From an uncultured bacterium (lineage in GTDB: Bacteria; Bacteroidota; Bacteroidia; CAILMK01), in NCBI GenBank assembly GCA_903829945.1, contig CAIKRV010000036.1, positions 1-37,157 of the forward strand: a stretch of DNA of 37,157 bases, read 5' to 3'. The notes under the pieces were generated by a model. The model did not search any database. It worked only from the letters and a program-made list of their open reading frames with translations, and was not told the origin of the DNA. Shown piece by piece: positions 8,213 through 15,423 of the stretch. A program made the position numbers and the translations under genes. Every line of letters starts with the position of its first letter. The stretch's first letter is position 1.

Positions 8213-9949
8213 TTGAAGTACACTTACAACGAATTAGATAAAATGCTACTTCCTGAATTGCAGGAATTAGCTAAAGAATATAAAATTCCCTATTATAGAA
8301 GTTATAAAAGAAGGGAATTAGTAGATCTTGTCATGAAATCACTTTTAGATGCCGAATCAGGGATCGAATCCACTCCTAATAATGAACAGCAATCTCTAAC
8401 TAATACTCCAGAAACCGTGAGTGAAAACAATGATCAAAACCATGCTTCTTCTGAAGAAGGTGGTGAAGGAAAAAAAGTTCGCCAAAGAAAGCGTATTATT
8501 ACTCAAGTTAAACCCAATCATGGCCCAAAACCTGATAGTGTTGAAAAAGAAGAGGAGCCAAGCGGACAAGTAGCTGAGGATGCGCCACAAAACATTAACC
8601 AGGGTGATTTATCACTTTCCGGTGTAAGTGGTTCCTTCGAAGAAACAACGGAGCCTAAGTCGAATCCTGTGGCACCTGCCGAAAACTTCGATCGTAATGA
8701 ACGTAAGGAGCCTTTCAGAAATGAGAATAATAATCCCAATTATCGCGATCGCGGAAATTTTAACGGGAACAATAATGAACAAAGAAATCAGCCATATAAA
8801 AAACCTGAACCTCCGGCTTATTTAGCCTATGATTTTGAAGGTGCAGTATTTAGTGAAGGGGTGCTGGAAATGATTCAAGACGGATATGGTTTCCTACGTT
8901 CTTCGGATTATAATTATATGCCTTCGCCGGATGATGTATATGTATCTCCTTCTCAAATAAAATTATTTGGCCTAAAAACCGGTGATACCATTAAAGGAAC
9001 GGTTCGTCCGCCTAAAGAAGGTGAAAAATATTTTGCCTTGGTAAAAGTAGATACCATCAATGGAAGACCGCCTGCGGAAGTGCGTGATAGGATCGCTTTT
9101 GAGCATCTTACTCCGTTATTCCCTCAAGAAAAATTTAAATTATCTACTACACAGGATAATTATTCTACACGTATTATCGATTTGTTCAGTCCGATAGGTA
9201 AAGGACAAAGAGGATTAATTGTAGCCCAACCGAAGACCGGTAAAACAGTATTATTGCAACAAATTGCCAATGCAATTTCCGCCAATCACCCGGAAGCTTA
9301 TATGATTATATTATTAATTGATGAGCGCCCGGAAGAAGTAACCGATATGGCTCGTAATGTACGTGCTGAAGTTATTTCATCAACCTTTGATGAACCTGCC
9401 GAAAAGCATGTTAAGATTGCTAATATTATTCTAGAAAAAGCAAAACGCATGGTAGAATGCGGACATGATGTAGTAATATTGTTGGATTCCATCACTCGAT
9501 TAGCACGTGCTTATAATACTACCGCTCCGGCCAGTGGAAAAATCCTTACCGGTGGTGTGGATTCTAATGCACTGCATAAACCAAAGAGATTTTTCGGTGC
9601 AGCTCGTAATGTTGAAAATGGTGGTTCATTAACCATTATTGCTACGGCACTTACGGATACCGGTTCAAGAATGGATGAAGTTATTTTTGAAGAATTTAAA
9701 GGAACCGGTAATATGGAATTGCAATTGGATCGTAAGCTTGCCAATAAACGTATTTACCCTGCTATTGATGTACCGGCTTCCAGTACGCGTCGTGAAGATT
9801 TATTGACTGATAAAGCAAGCCTTCAAAGGACGTGGATATTAAGAAAACATTTGGCTGATATGAACCCTGAAGAAGCCATAAACTTCCTATTGGATCGTAT
9901 GCGTCATACCATTTCTAATGAGGAGTTTTTAATTTCAATGAACGGATAA
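8213..9949 (+). CDS. rho: Transcription termination factor Rho with long disordered insertion
   Basis: A 578-residue hexameric RNA helicase that ends transcription, against about 420 residues in E. coli. Residues 1-48 are the N-terminal helical domain ([20 protein letters not shown]). Residues about 50-203 form a polar Glu/Asn/Pro/Gln-rich insertion with the basic patch KKVRQRKRI and an Asn/Arg-rich end. The RNA-binding cold-shock-like domain is about 208-290 ([22 protein letters not shown]). The ATPase follows with Walker A PKTGKT at 340-345, [13 protein letters not shown], the Walker B region [16 protein letters not shown] and the R-loop region [16 protein letters not shown]. The TTG at 8213 is kept as start because the N-terminal domain would be cut by the next ATG (8243). 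lysC follows 14 nt downstream. Confidence 0.96.
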   Translation: MKYTYNELDKMLLPELQELAKEYKIPYYRSYKRRELVDLVMKSLLDAESGIESTPNNEQQSLTNTPETVSENNDQNHASSEEGGEGKKVRQRKRIITQVKPNHGPKPDSVEKEEEPSGQVAEDAPQNINQGDLSLSGVSGSFEETTEPKSNPVAPAENFDRNERKEPFRNENNNPNYRDRGNFNGNNNEQRNQPYKKPEPPAYLAYDFEGAVFSEGVLEMIQDGYGFLRSSDYNYMPSPDDVYVSPSQIKLFGLKTGDTIKGTVRPPKEGEKYFALVKVDTINGRPPAEVRDRIAFEHLTPLFPQEKFKLSTTQDNYSTRIIDLFSPIGKGQRGLIVAQPKTGKTVLLQQIANAISANHPEAYMIILLIDERPEEVTDMARNVRAEVISSTFDEPAEKHVKIANIILEKAKRMVECGHDVVILLDSITRLARAYNTTAPASGKILTGGVDSNALHKPKRFFGAARNVENGGSLTIIATALTDTGSRMDEVIFEEFKGTGNMELQLDRKLANKRIYPAIDVPASSTRREDLLTDKASLQRTWILRKHLADMNPEEAINFLLDRMRHTISNEEFLISMNG

Positions 9950-9963
9950 ATTTCCTTGAGCGC

Positions 9964-11235
9964 ATGAAGGTTTTTAAGTTTGGAGGAGCATCGGTTCAGG
10001 ATGCTGAAGCGATTCAAAATGTTGCTCAAATTCTTAAAAAATATGGAGAGGGTGAATTACTGATTGTCATCTCTGCCATGGGTAAAACCACCAATGCCTT
10101 AGAAAATATTCTTGAAAAATATTGGAACGGTGAAGAATACATTTCAGGTATTCATGCCCTCAAAAATTCTCATACCAATATAATCAATCATTTATTTGAT
10201 TCCGGAAGCAAAGAACAATTTGAAGTGAATGCTGATATAGAGAATGATTTTATCGCTATAGAGCATTATTTTGAAAAGGATTTGGAGCGAAACTATAATT
10301 ATATTTATGATCAAATAATTAGTTTTGGAGAATTAATCGCTACCAAAATTATTAGTTGGTATTTAAATCATGTGGGTTATAGAAATAAATGGGTTGATGC
10401 CCGTAATTTTATTATAACAGACCAAAGATATCGTGAGGCAAGAGTGGATTGGAAAACAACTTCCCTATTAGTAAAAAGACAAATTCCTGAATCTATTAAA
10501 ATTGCACCTATCCTTACCCAAGGATTTATCGGCGCTACCACTGAAAATCATACGACCACATTGGGTAGAGAAGGCTCGGACTACACTGCTTCTATATTTG
10601 CGAATATTTTGGATGCAGAAAAGGTAGTTATTTGGAAGGATGTTCCCGGTGTTATGAATGCAGATCCAAAGAAATTTCCTGATGCCATTAAGTTCAATAC
10701 CATTTCCTATCGAGAAGCTATTGAAATGACGTACTATGGGGCAACGGTAATCCATCCCAAAACCATTCAGCCATTACAACAAAAAAATATTCCGCTGCAA
10801 GTAAAATCATTTTTGGCGCCGGAATTGGAGGGTACTATTATAACCGCTGATGATACTAAAATTGAAGTCCCGATTACTATCGTAAAGAGTAATCAAAGTT
10901 TGTTGTCTATAGCGAGTAAAGAATTATCGTTTATTACTGAAAAAAGTTTAGAAGAAATTTTTAAATGTATCGCTGATTTAAACATCAAAGTAAATTTGAT
11001 GCAAAATTCCGCCATTAGTTTTTCAATTGTTATAGATAGTGATGCCGATAAAATAACTGATTTTAGCAATGCACTTGGAGGCAATTATAAAATACGTCAT
11101 AATAACGATTTGGAATTAATTACCATTCGTCATTATCAGACGGAAAAATTAGATGCCTTTTTGCAAGGGCGCAATCGACATGTTTTCTTAGAGCAAAAAA
11201 GTAGAACAACGATTCAGTTATTAATGGAACGCTAA
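9964..11235 (+). CDS. lysC: Aspartate kinase, monofunctional
   Basis: A 423-residue enzyme phosphorylating aspartate, the first step towards lysine/diaminopimelate, threonine and methionine. The N-terminus MKVFKFGGASVQDAEAIQNV holds the KFGGxS nucleotide motif. Aspartate-binding and catalytic parts are seen in the QGFIGATTENHTTTLGREGSDYTA region and KDVPGVMNADPKK. After about residue 290 come ACT-like regulatory repeats (VPITIVKSNQSLLSI; LNIKVNLMQNSAISFSIVID). There is no homoserine dehydrogenase domain. The gene starts 14 nt after rho, so read-through from the rho promoter is likely. It is convergent with dapA, which acts two steps later in the same pathway. Confidence 0.95.
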   Translation: MKVFKFGGASVQDAEAIQNVAQILKKYGEGELLIVISAMGKTTNALENILEKYWNGEEYISGIHALKNSHTNIINHLFDSGSKEQFEVNADIENDFIAIEHYFEKDLERNYNYIYDQIISFGELIATKIISWYLNHVGYRNKWVDARNFIITDQRYREARVDWKTTSLLVKRQIPESIKIAPILTQGFIGATTENHTTTLGREGSDYTASIFANILDAEKVVIWKDVPGVMNADPKKFPDAIKFNTISYREAIEMTYYGATVIHPKTIQPLQQKNIPLQVKSFLAPELEGTIITADDTKIEVPITIVKSNQSLLSIASKELSFITEKSLEEIFKCIADLNIKVNLMQNSAISFSIVIDSDADKITDFSNALGGNYKIRHNNDLELITIRHYQTEKLDAFLQGRNRHVFLEQKSRTTIQLLMER

Positions 11236-11270
11236 TCTTATTTAATAAGCAGGTTGTCGTCCATTATTTT

Positions 11271-12143
11271 TTAAATCATTTTTTTTAATTTTTCGTAGAG
11301 TGCGTCATTTACCTTGGCCAGTGGTAATCGAACTTCATTATCACATATTCCCATAGCGTGAAGCATAGCTTTTATTCCTCCGGGACTGCCATCTTCAAAT
11401 ATACCGGTCATGAGGTTTAACATTTCATAATGTAATTTTCTTGCGGTATCAAAATCATTTTTAAGTCCGGCATTTACCATGGCAGAAAATTTATCCGGAA
11501 ATACGTGGGCGGCCACAGAAATTACACCGTCCATTCCCATGCCAAGCAAGGGTAGGGTATAGGAATCATCCCCCGAAATCACTAAGAAATCCTTAGGTTT
11601 ATCTTTAATGATTTTCATACATTGAATAATATCACATGAGGCTTCCTTCATTCCTATAAATTTGTCGGAATGATGTGCAATGCGCAGTGTGGTTTCTGCA
11701 GTCATATTAGCCCCCGTTCTAGCCGGAACATTATAAAGGATAATTGGAAGCGGTGAGGCCTCTCCAATTGCTTTGTAATGCTGAAATATTCCTTCTTGGT
11801 TGGGTTTATTGTAATAGGGGCTCACAGAAAGAATAGCAGCTATCCCTTCAAAATTGGTATGCTCAATAGTGGATATGATTTCCGCGGTATGATTTCCACC
11901 GATGCCTAAGACCATAGGGACACGTCCTGCTATGGTTTTTACCGTAAAATCAATGACCTGTTTTTTTTCTTCTTTGCTGAGAGTAGCCGTTTCTCCGGTG
12001 GTACCCAGGCTTACTAAATAATTTACATGACCATTTATAAGATGGTTTATTACTTTTTCTAAAGCCGGGTAATCAATTTCCTTCTTTGCATTAAATGGAG
12101 TAATCATCGCTACTCCGGTTCCTCTAAAGCTATGCGCAGTCAT
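11271..12143 (-). CDS. dapA: 4-hydroxy-tetrahydrodipicolinate synthase
   Basis: A 290-residue TIM-barrel aldolase condensing pyruvate and aspartate semialdehyde, which commits carbon to diaminopimelate and lysine. The Schiff-base lysine is Lys166 in FIGMKEASCD. Tyr137 sits in IILYNVPARTGANM and the pyruvate-binding GTTGE at 47-51. Tyr111 in VSPYYNKP is the second catalytic-triad tyrosine. The length is normal. The ATG overlaps the stop of the DUF6913-like gene by 4 nt (ATGA), so translation is coupled. Confidence 0.97.
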   Translation of the reverse strand: MTAHSFRGTGVAMITPFNAKKEIDYPALEKVINHLINGHVNYLVSLGTTGETATLSKEEKKQVIDFTVKTIAGRVPMVLGIGGNHTAEIISTIEHTNFEGIAAILSVSPYYNKPNQEGIFQHYKAIGEASPLPIILYNVPARTGANMTAETTLRIAHHSDKFIGMKEASCDIIQCMKIIKDKPKDFLVISGDDSYTLPLLGMGMDGVISVAAHVFPDKFSAMVNAGLKNDFDTARKLHYEMLNLMTGIFEDGSPGGIKAMLHAMGICDNEVRLPLAKVNDALYEKLKKMI

Positions 12144-12679
12144 TTTATTTTGTTAAGGTATGCTATACTGTATTCTATAAATTCATTTATGTCGCCTTGG
12201 TAGGTAATACTAAGGTTATAACAACTAAGTTTACTTACTTCATTTCGTGTCAATCGAACCTTGGAAGGTATCACCGAAGCAACAAAATCTAATATCGGCA
12301 AATATCCGGAAAAGGTATTAACAATTGCTTTATAATGGTAGTTGCTTAGTTTTATTTCCAATTCCTTTTTAGGTAATTCCAGAAAATTTAAATCCTTGGC
12401 TAAAATCATATGATGGTTTACATGATGAACCGGTAATTTTCTAAGCATTTCATCATTGGCAAAAATCATTATATCAAATGCCGGATGATATTTTTCTATA
12501 TTCTTTAAAGTTTGCTGGTAAAAATTTAGTTCCAATGCATCGCGTACTGCAAATAAGAAAAGTAATTTATCCCCTGTCAGAGAAGTACTATCAATAAGTT
12601 GCTCCTTTGCTTTTTTTTGGATGAGATAATGTACAATTGCCTTTTTTACTGCTAGCAAAACGGTACTATTTTTCTCCAA
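12140..12679 (-). CDS. DUF6913-like conserved protein upstream of dapA
   Basis: A protein of up to 179 residues with no signal peptide or membrane segment. Its pattern (a basic N-terminal helix, LLFLFAVRDALELNFYQQ, a central DIMIFANDE, MILAKDLNFLELPKKELEIKLSNYHYKAIVNTFS, and a C-terminal YSIAYLNKIK) resembles the Bacteroidota family I know as DUF6913, often found next to dapA. The family name is from memory and should be checked. The TTG start at 12679 lies inside a perfect -7 motif (TAAATTTG, 12684-12677), so the true start is probably the TTG at 12658, giving 172 residues. It overlaps dapA by 4 nt. The function is unknown. Confidence 0.75.
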   Translation of the reverse strand: MEKNSTVLLAVKKAIVHYLIQKKAKEQLIDSTSLTGDKLLFLFAVRDALELNFYQQTLKNIEKYHPAFDIMIFANDEMLRKLPVHHVNHHMILAKDLNFLELPKKELEIKLSNYHYKAIVNTFSGYLPILDFVASVIPSKVRLTRNEVSKLSCYNLSITYQGDINEFIEYSIAYLNKIK

Positions 12680-12684
12680 ATTTA
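12677..12684 (-). promoter_or_regulatory. -7 box in front of the DUF6913-like gene and dapA
   Basis: TAAATTTG on the minus strand fits TAnnTTTG. It overlaps the first possible start codon, which argues for a downstream start at 12658. No clear -33 TTG is visible. Confidence 0.35.
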
Positions 12685-12713
12685 CACTTATCAGTCGAAA
12701 TTTGGTGAAAACT

Positions 12714-13049
12714 TTATAAGTCCTGTCGTAATTTCACTAAAAAGCCTCGGAGATTTTCAAGCATCTGTAGGGTATCAGGGAGCTTTTCATCGGAAGAATG
12801 ATTGATTTTTAAATATTTTTTAGCGCCATCTAAGGTCATCCCTTTGTTTTTTACCAAATGATGAATGTTTTGCAGGTAAACAATATCTTCTTTGGTAAAA
12901 TTGCGATTGCCCTTTTTGTTTTTCCTGGGTTTAATTCCTGGAAATTCTTTTTCCCAATAGCGAATTAATGAGGCATTTACCTGTAGGTATTCAGCAACTT
13001 CTCCAATGGAGTAGTACAGTTTTTCTGGTAATGCGCTTATTTCTGCCAC
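12714..13049 (-). CDS. MerR family transcriptional regulator
   Basis: A 111-residue DNA-binding protein consisting almost entirely of a MerR winged helix. The helix-turn-helix is YSIGEVAEYLQVNASLIRYWEKEFPGI, and the wing is PRKNKKGNRNFTKEDI. A short dimerisation helix follows (LQNIHHLVKNKGMTLDGAKKYLK). There is no metal- or ligand-binding C-terminal domain, as is usual for this Bacteroidota subgroup. It starts at GTG (13049), directly preceded by an in-frame stop. It sits between the M23 peptidase gene (58 nt upstream) and the DUF6913-like gene (34 nt downstream). Its targets are unknown. Confidence 0.9.
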   Translation of the reverse strand: MAEISALPEKLYYSIGEVAEYLQVNASLIRYWEKEFPGIKPRKNKKGNRNFTKEDIVYLQNIHHLVKNKGMTLDGAKKYLKINHSSDEKLPDTLQMLENLRGFLVKLRQDL

Positions 13050-13107
13050 TTACTTAGAATATAGAGTATTAAAAGCTTGAAATTTGGATTTTACGCAATG
13101 CTGATGA

Positions 13108-14082
13108 TTAGTCAAAGCTTTGGTTAGAATGTTTCGCAATTTCAAGGATTTTTGCATATTCAGCACTATTTAAGTCATTATGGAAGAAATTGATAGGGTC
13201 AATCTTCTTCCCATTTTTAATAACTTCATAATGTAAGTGTGGAGCCGTGGATAATCCGGTACTGCCTACCAAGCCAATCATCGAGCCACGCTTAACTTTT
13301 TGACCGGCATGTACCAAAATCTTACTCATATGTCCGTACAAGGTTTCATATCCAAATCCATGATTGATAATGACATGCTGCCCGTATCCTGCACCATTTG
13401 GGTCATATCCTTCTACAATACCGTCCCCGGTAGCATAGATAGGTGTGCCCTTAGCTGCAGTAAAATCCAAGCCGGTATGCATTTGCATTTGCTTATAAAT
13501 GGGATGCAATCTCCAACCGAAACCGGAGGACATTTGCTTCAGAGTTTTATTAGAAATAGGTTGGATAGCAGGTAAGGATGCCAACATTTTTTCTTTACCT
13601 TTCGCCATCTCCATCAATTTGCTATAGTCTTGTGTCATGATGGACAACTTGGCAGATAGGTCATCTAATTTCTTGGCAGAAGCAATAACTAATTCTGATC
13701 CGGGAATACCTTCATCAGCTTTATATTTATTATTACCACCGGTACCGGCATTTAACACCGTGGATGGCAATGGGTCAGCTTCAAAAATAACCCTATAGAG
13801 CTTATTGTCTTTTTCTTCTAACTCCACCAATGCGGCATTGGCCTTATCCATCTTTTTGTTCAGGTATTCAACCTGATGCTTATAATAACTGACCTGATTT
13901 TTGAGCTCTTTTTCATCAGGCGTGGTATTTCTAAATACATTGATGGCATATACAAGGACGGCCACTAAAACCATGGTAGCCAAAAAACCGGATACTTTAA
14001 GGACGCGTTCCCAGTCTTTCGGCTTGTGAATTACGTACTTAAGGTCGTGTGGGTTGAAGTAGTATTTGAATTTCTTTGACAT
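13108..14082 (-). CDS. M23 family membrane-anchored murein endopeptidase
   Basis: A 324-residue protein from the ATG at 14082 (MSKKFKYYFNPHDLKYVIHK); the frame also allows a GTG at 14091. One N-terminal membrane helix (VSGFLATMVLVAVLVYAINVF) is followed by a periplasmic coiled coil (about residues 55-95) and then the LytM/M23 domain. Zinc ligands are visible in MHTGLDF (H and D) and in HLHYEV. The YGQHVIINHGFGYETLYGHM segment supplies the catalytic histidines. The catalytic set looks complete, so it is probably an active peptidoglycan hydrolase rather than an EnvC-like activator. Its promoter lies at 14102-14133. Confidence 0.93.
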   Translation of the reverse strand: MSKKFKYYFNPHDLKYVIHKPKDWERVLKVSGFLATMVLVAVLVYAINVFRNTTPDEKELKNQVSYYKHQVEYLNKKMDKANAALVELEEKDNKLYRVIFEADPLPSTVLNAGTGGNNKYKADEGIPGSELVIASAKKLDDLSAKLSIMTQDYSKLMEMAKGKEKMLASLPAIQPISNKTLKQMSSGFGWRLHPIYKQMQMHTGLDFTAAKGTPIYATGDGIVEGYDPNGAGYGQHVIINHGFGYETLYGHMSKILVHAGQKVKRGSMIGLVGSTGLSTAPHLHYEVIKNGKKIDPINFFHNDLNSAEYAKILEIAKHSNQSFD

Positions 14083-14101
14083 ATACTTCACTTTTCAATT
14101 A

Positions 14102-14133
14102 CGAAGTTACCATTCAAGTTCCACCCCTCCAAA
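14102..14133 (-). promoter_or_regulatory. Promoter of the M23 peptidase gene
   Basis: On the minus strand TTTG (14133-14130), a 20-nt spacer and TAACTTCG (14109-14102) match the consensus with one mismatch in the -7 box. It gives a leader of roughly 15-20 nt to the ATG at 14082. Confidence 0.5.
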
Positions 14134-14173
14134 AACTATGCCGTTATACTTTTGTTAAGGTTGCTTACATAAT

Positions 14174-14235
14174 TGTGGATAAAACTTGTAATCTGCTAGA
14201 AGATAATAATATGGCATTTGTGAATATGTGGATAA
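14174..14235. other. Cluster of DnaA-box-like sites (candidate origin or DnaA-regulated site)
   Basis: Two perfect DnaA boxes (TGTGGATAA, the reverse complement of TTATCCACA) lie at 14174-14182 and 14227-14235 in the same orientation, 53 bp apart (about five helical turns). A third, 8/9 match TGTGAATAT (14219-14227) directly abuts the second. The sites lie in the largest gene-free gap of the window (14083-14384, 302 bp), which is AT-rich. A TAG-AAG-ATA-ATA triplet run follows the first box near 14196-14209. Whether this is an origin cannot be decided from the window alone. Confidence 0.4.
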
Positions 14236-14334
14236 AAAACTTATGTCCGTTCTTTGGTATATTTTATCGTTAAAAGCTTGATTTTGGTTAAAAACAATGC
14301 CTATCATCTTAACTTTAATATTATTAAGTCAAAA

Positions 14335-14362
14335 AAAAGCACCTTAACGATAAGGTGCTTTT
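14335..14362 (-). terminator. Intrinsic terminator of the 3-hydroxybutyryl-CoA dehydrogenase gene
   Basis: Perfect 12-bp arms AAAAGCACCTTA (14335-14346) and TAAGGTGCTTTT (14351-14362) enclose a 4-nt loop. On the minus strand the stem runs into eight U residues. It lies 22 nt beyond the stop of the gene at 14385. Confidence 0.9.
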
Positions 14363-14384
14363 ATATCCAATTATTTGGTTTCTT

Positions 14385-15275
14385 TTATTTTTTGAACATG
14401 GAGGATACTTGCAAATCCTTAGAACCCGCGATGTATTTATAGAATCCTTCCCCGCTTTTTGCTCCTAAATACCCGGCCGTAACCATGTTTTTAAGCAAAG
14501 GACAAGGGGCATATTTAGGATTTCCAAATCCCTCATACAATACATTGAGGATGGATAAACATACATCTAAGCCAATAAAATCAGCCAATTGCAATGGCCC
14601 CATGGGATGCGCCATCCCTAATTTCATTACGGTATCAATTTCTTCTACTCCTGCAACTCCTTCATAAAGTGAGTATATAGCCTCGTTGATCATGGGCATT
14701 AATATACGATTGGCTACAAATCCCGGATAATCATTGACTTCGGTCGGTGATTTGCCCAATGCCTTGGAAAGCGCTAAAATAGAAGTAGTGGTAGCATCAG
14801 AAGTGGCATAACCGCGAATCACTTCAACAAACTTCATCACCGGTACCGGGTTCATAAAATGCATCCCAATAACTTTGTCGGGACGCTTGGTCACCGAACC
14901 AATTTTAGTTATGGAAATGGAAGAGGTATTAGAGGCTAATATGGTATTAGGACCGCTGAATTCATCAATTTTCTTAAATAAATCCAGTTTAATATTCAAA
15001 TTTTCAGTGGCCGCTTCAATAACTAAATCGGCCGTTGAACAAGCTGCTTTTAAATCAGTACTCGGATGAAGATTTGAAAGTGTTTTTGCCTTTTCTTCCT
15101 CAGTGATTATTTGTTTAGAGACCTGCCGATCTAAATTCTTGGAAATGGTATTCATCCCTCTATTTAAGGCTTCATCATTTATATCAATTAAATGAACTGT
15201 ATAATGATACATTGCAAATACATGGGCAATGCCGTTTCCCATGGTACCGGAACCAATAACTACAATATTTTTCAT
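14385..15275 (-). CDS. 3-hydroxybutyryl-CoA dehydrogenase
   Basis: A 296-residue NAD-dependent 3-hydroxyacyl-CoA dehydrogenase (Hbd/PaaH type) that interconverts acetoacetyl-CoA and 3-hydroxybutyryl-CoA. The Rossmann motif GSGTMGNGIAHVFA is at residues 8-21. The catalytic His is in VIGMHFMNPVPVMKFVEVI, and the C-terminal domain motif NDYPGFVANRILMPMINEA is complete. It is a stand-alone enzyme with no fused enoyl-CoA hydratase. It could act in butyrate-type metabolism, fatty-acid or amino-acid breakdown; no other pathway gene is adjacent. It has a consensus promoter and its own terminator, so it is a single-gene unit. Confidence 0.94.
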   Translation of the reverse strand: MKNIVVIGSGTMGNGIAHVFAMYHYTVHLIDINDEALNRGMNTISKNLDRQVSKQIITEEEKAKTLSNLHPSTDLKAACSTADLVIEAATENLNIKLDLFKKIDEFSGPNTILASNTSSISITKIGSVTKRPDKVIGMHFMNPVPVMKFVEVIRGYATSDATTTSILALSKALGKSPTEVNDYPGFVANRILMPMINEAIYSLYEGVAGVEEIDTVMKLGMAHPMGPLQLADFIGLDVCLSILNVLYEGFGNPKYAPCPLLKNMVTAGYLGAKSGEGFYKYIAGSKDLQVSSMFKK

Positions 15276-15298
15276 GGAAGTTTATTTAAAATTTTCGG

Positions 15299-15328
15299 CA
15301 AAGATACACAGGATATTAATTTAATCAA
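15299..15328 (-). promoter_or_regulatory. Promoter of the 3-hydroxybutyryl-CoA dehydrogenase gene
   Basis: TTG (15328-15326), a 19-nt spacer and TATCTTTG (15306-15299) are an exact match to the Bacteroidota consensus. The -7 box ends 23 nt before the ATG. Confidence 0.75.
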
Positions 15329-15407
15329 TTTTTTGTACAATAAGATTTTATTCTCTTTTTTAACATTTCTCCTCATCCTCTTCTCGAGGTATTGCCCGAT
15401 TCCTGCC

Positions 15408-15415
15408 TATATTTG
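15408..15415 (+). promoter_or_regulatory. -7 box of mutS2
   Basis: TATATTTG fits the consensus exactly and is separated from the mutS2 ATG by only 8 nt, which predicts a leader of a few nucleotides or none. No TTG is seen at the ideal distance; the nearest is 13 nt upstream. Confidence 0.55.
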
Positions 15416-15423
15416 TAAGCTAA

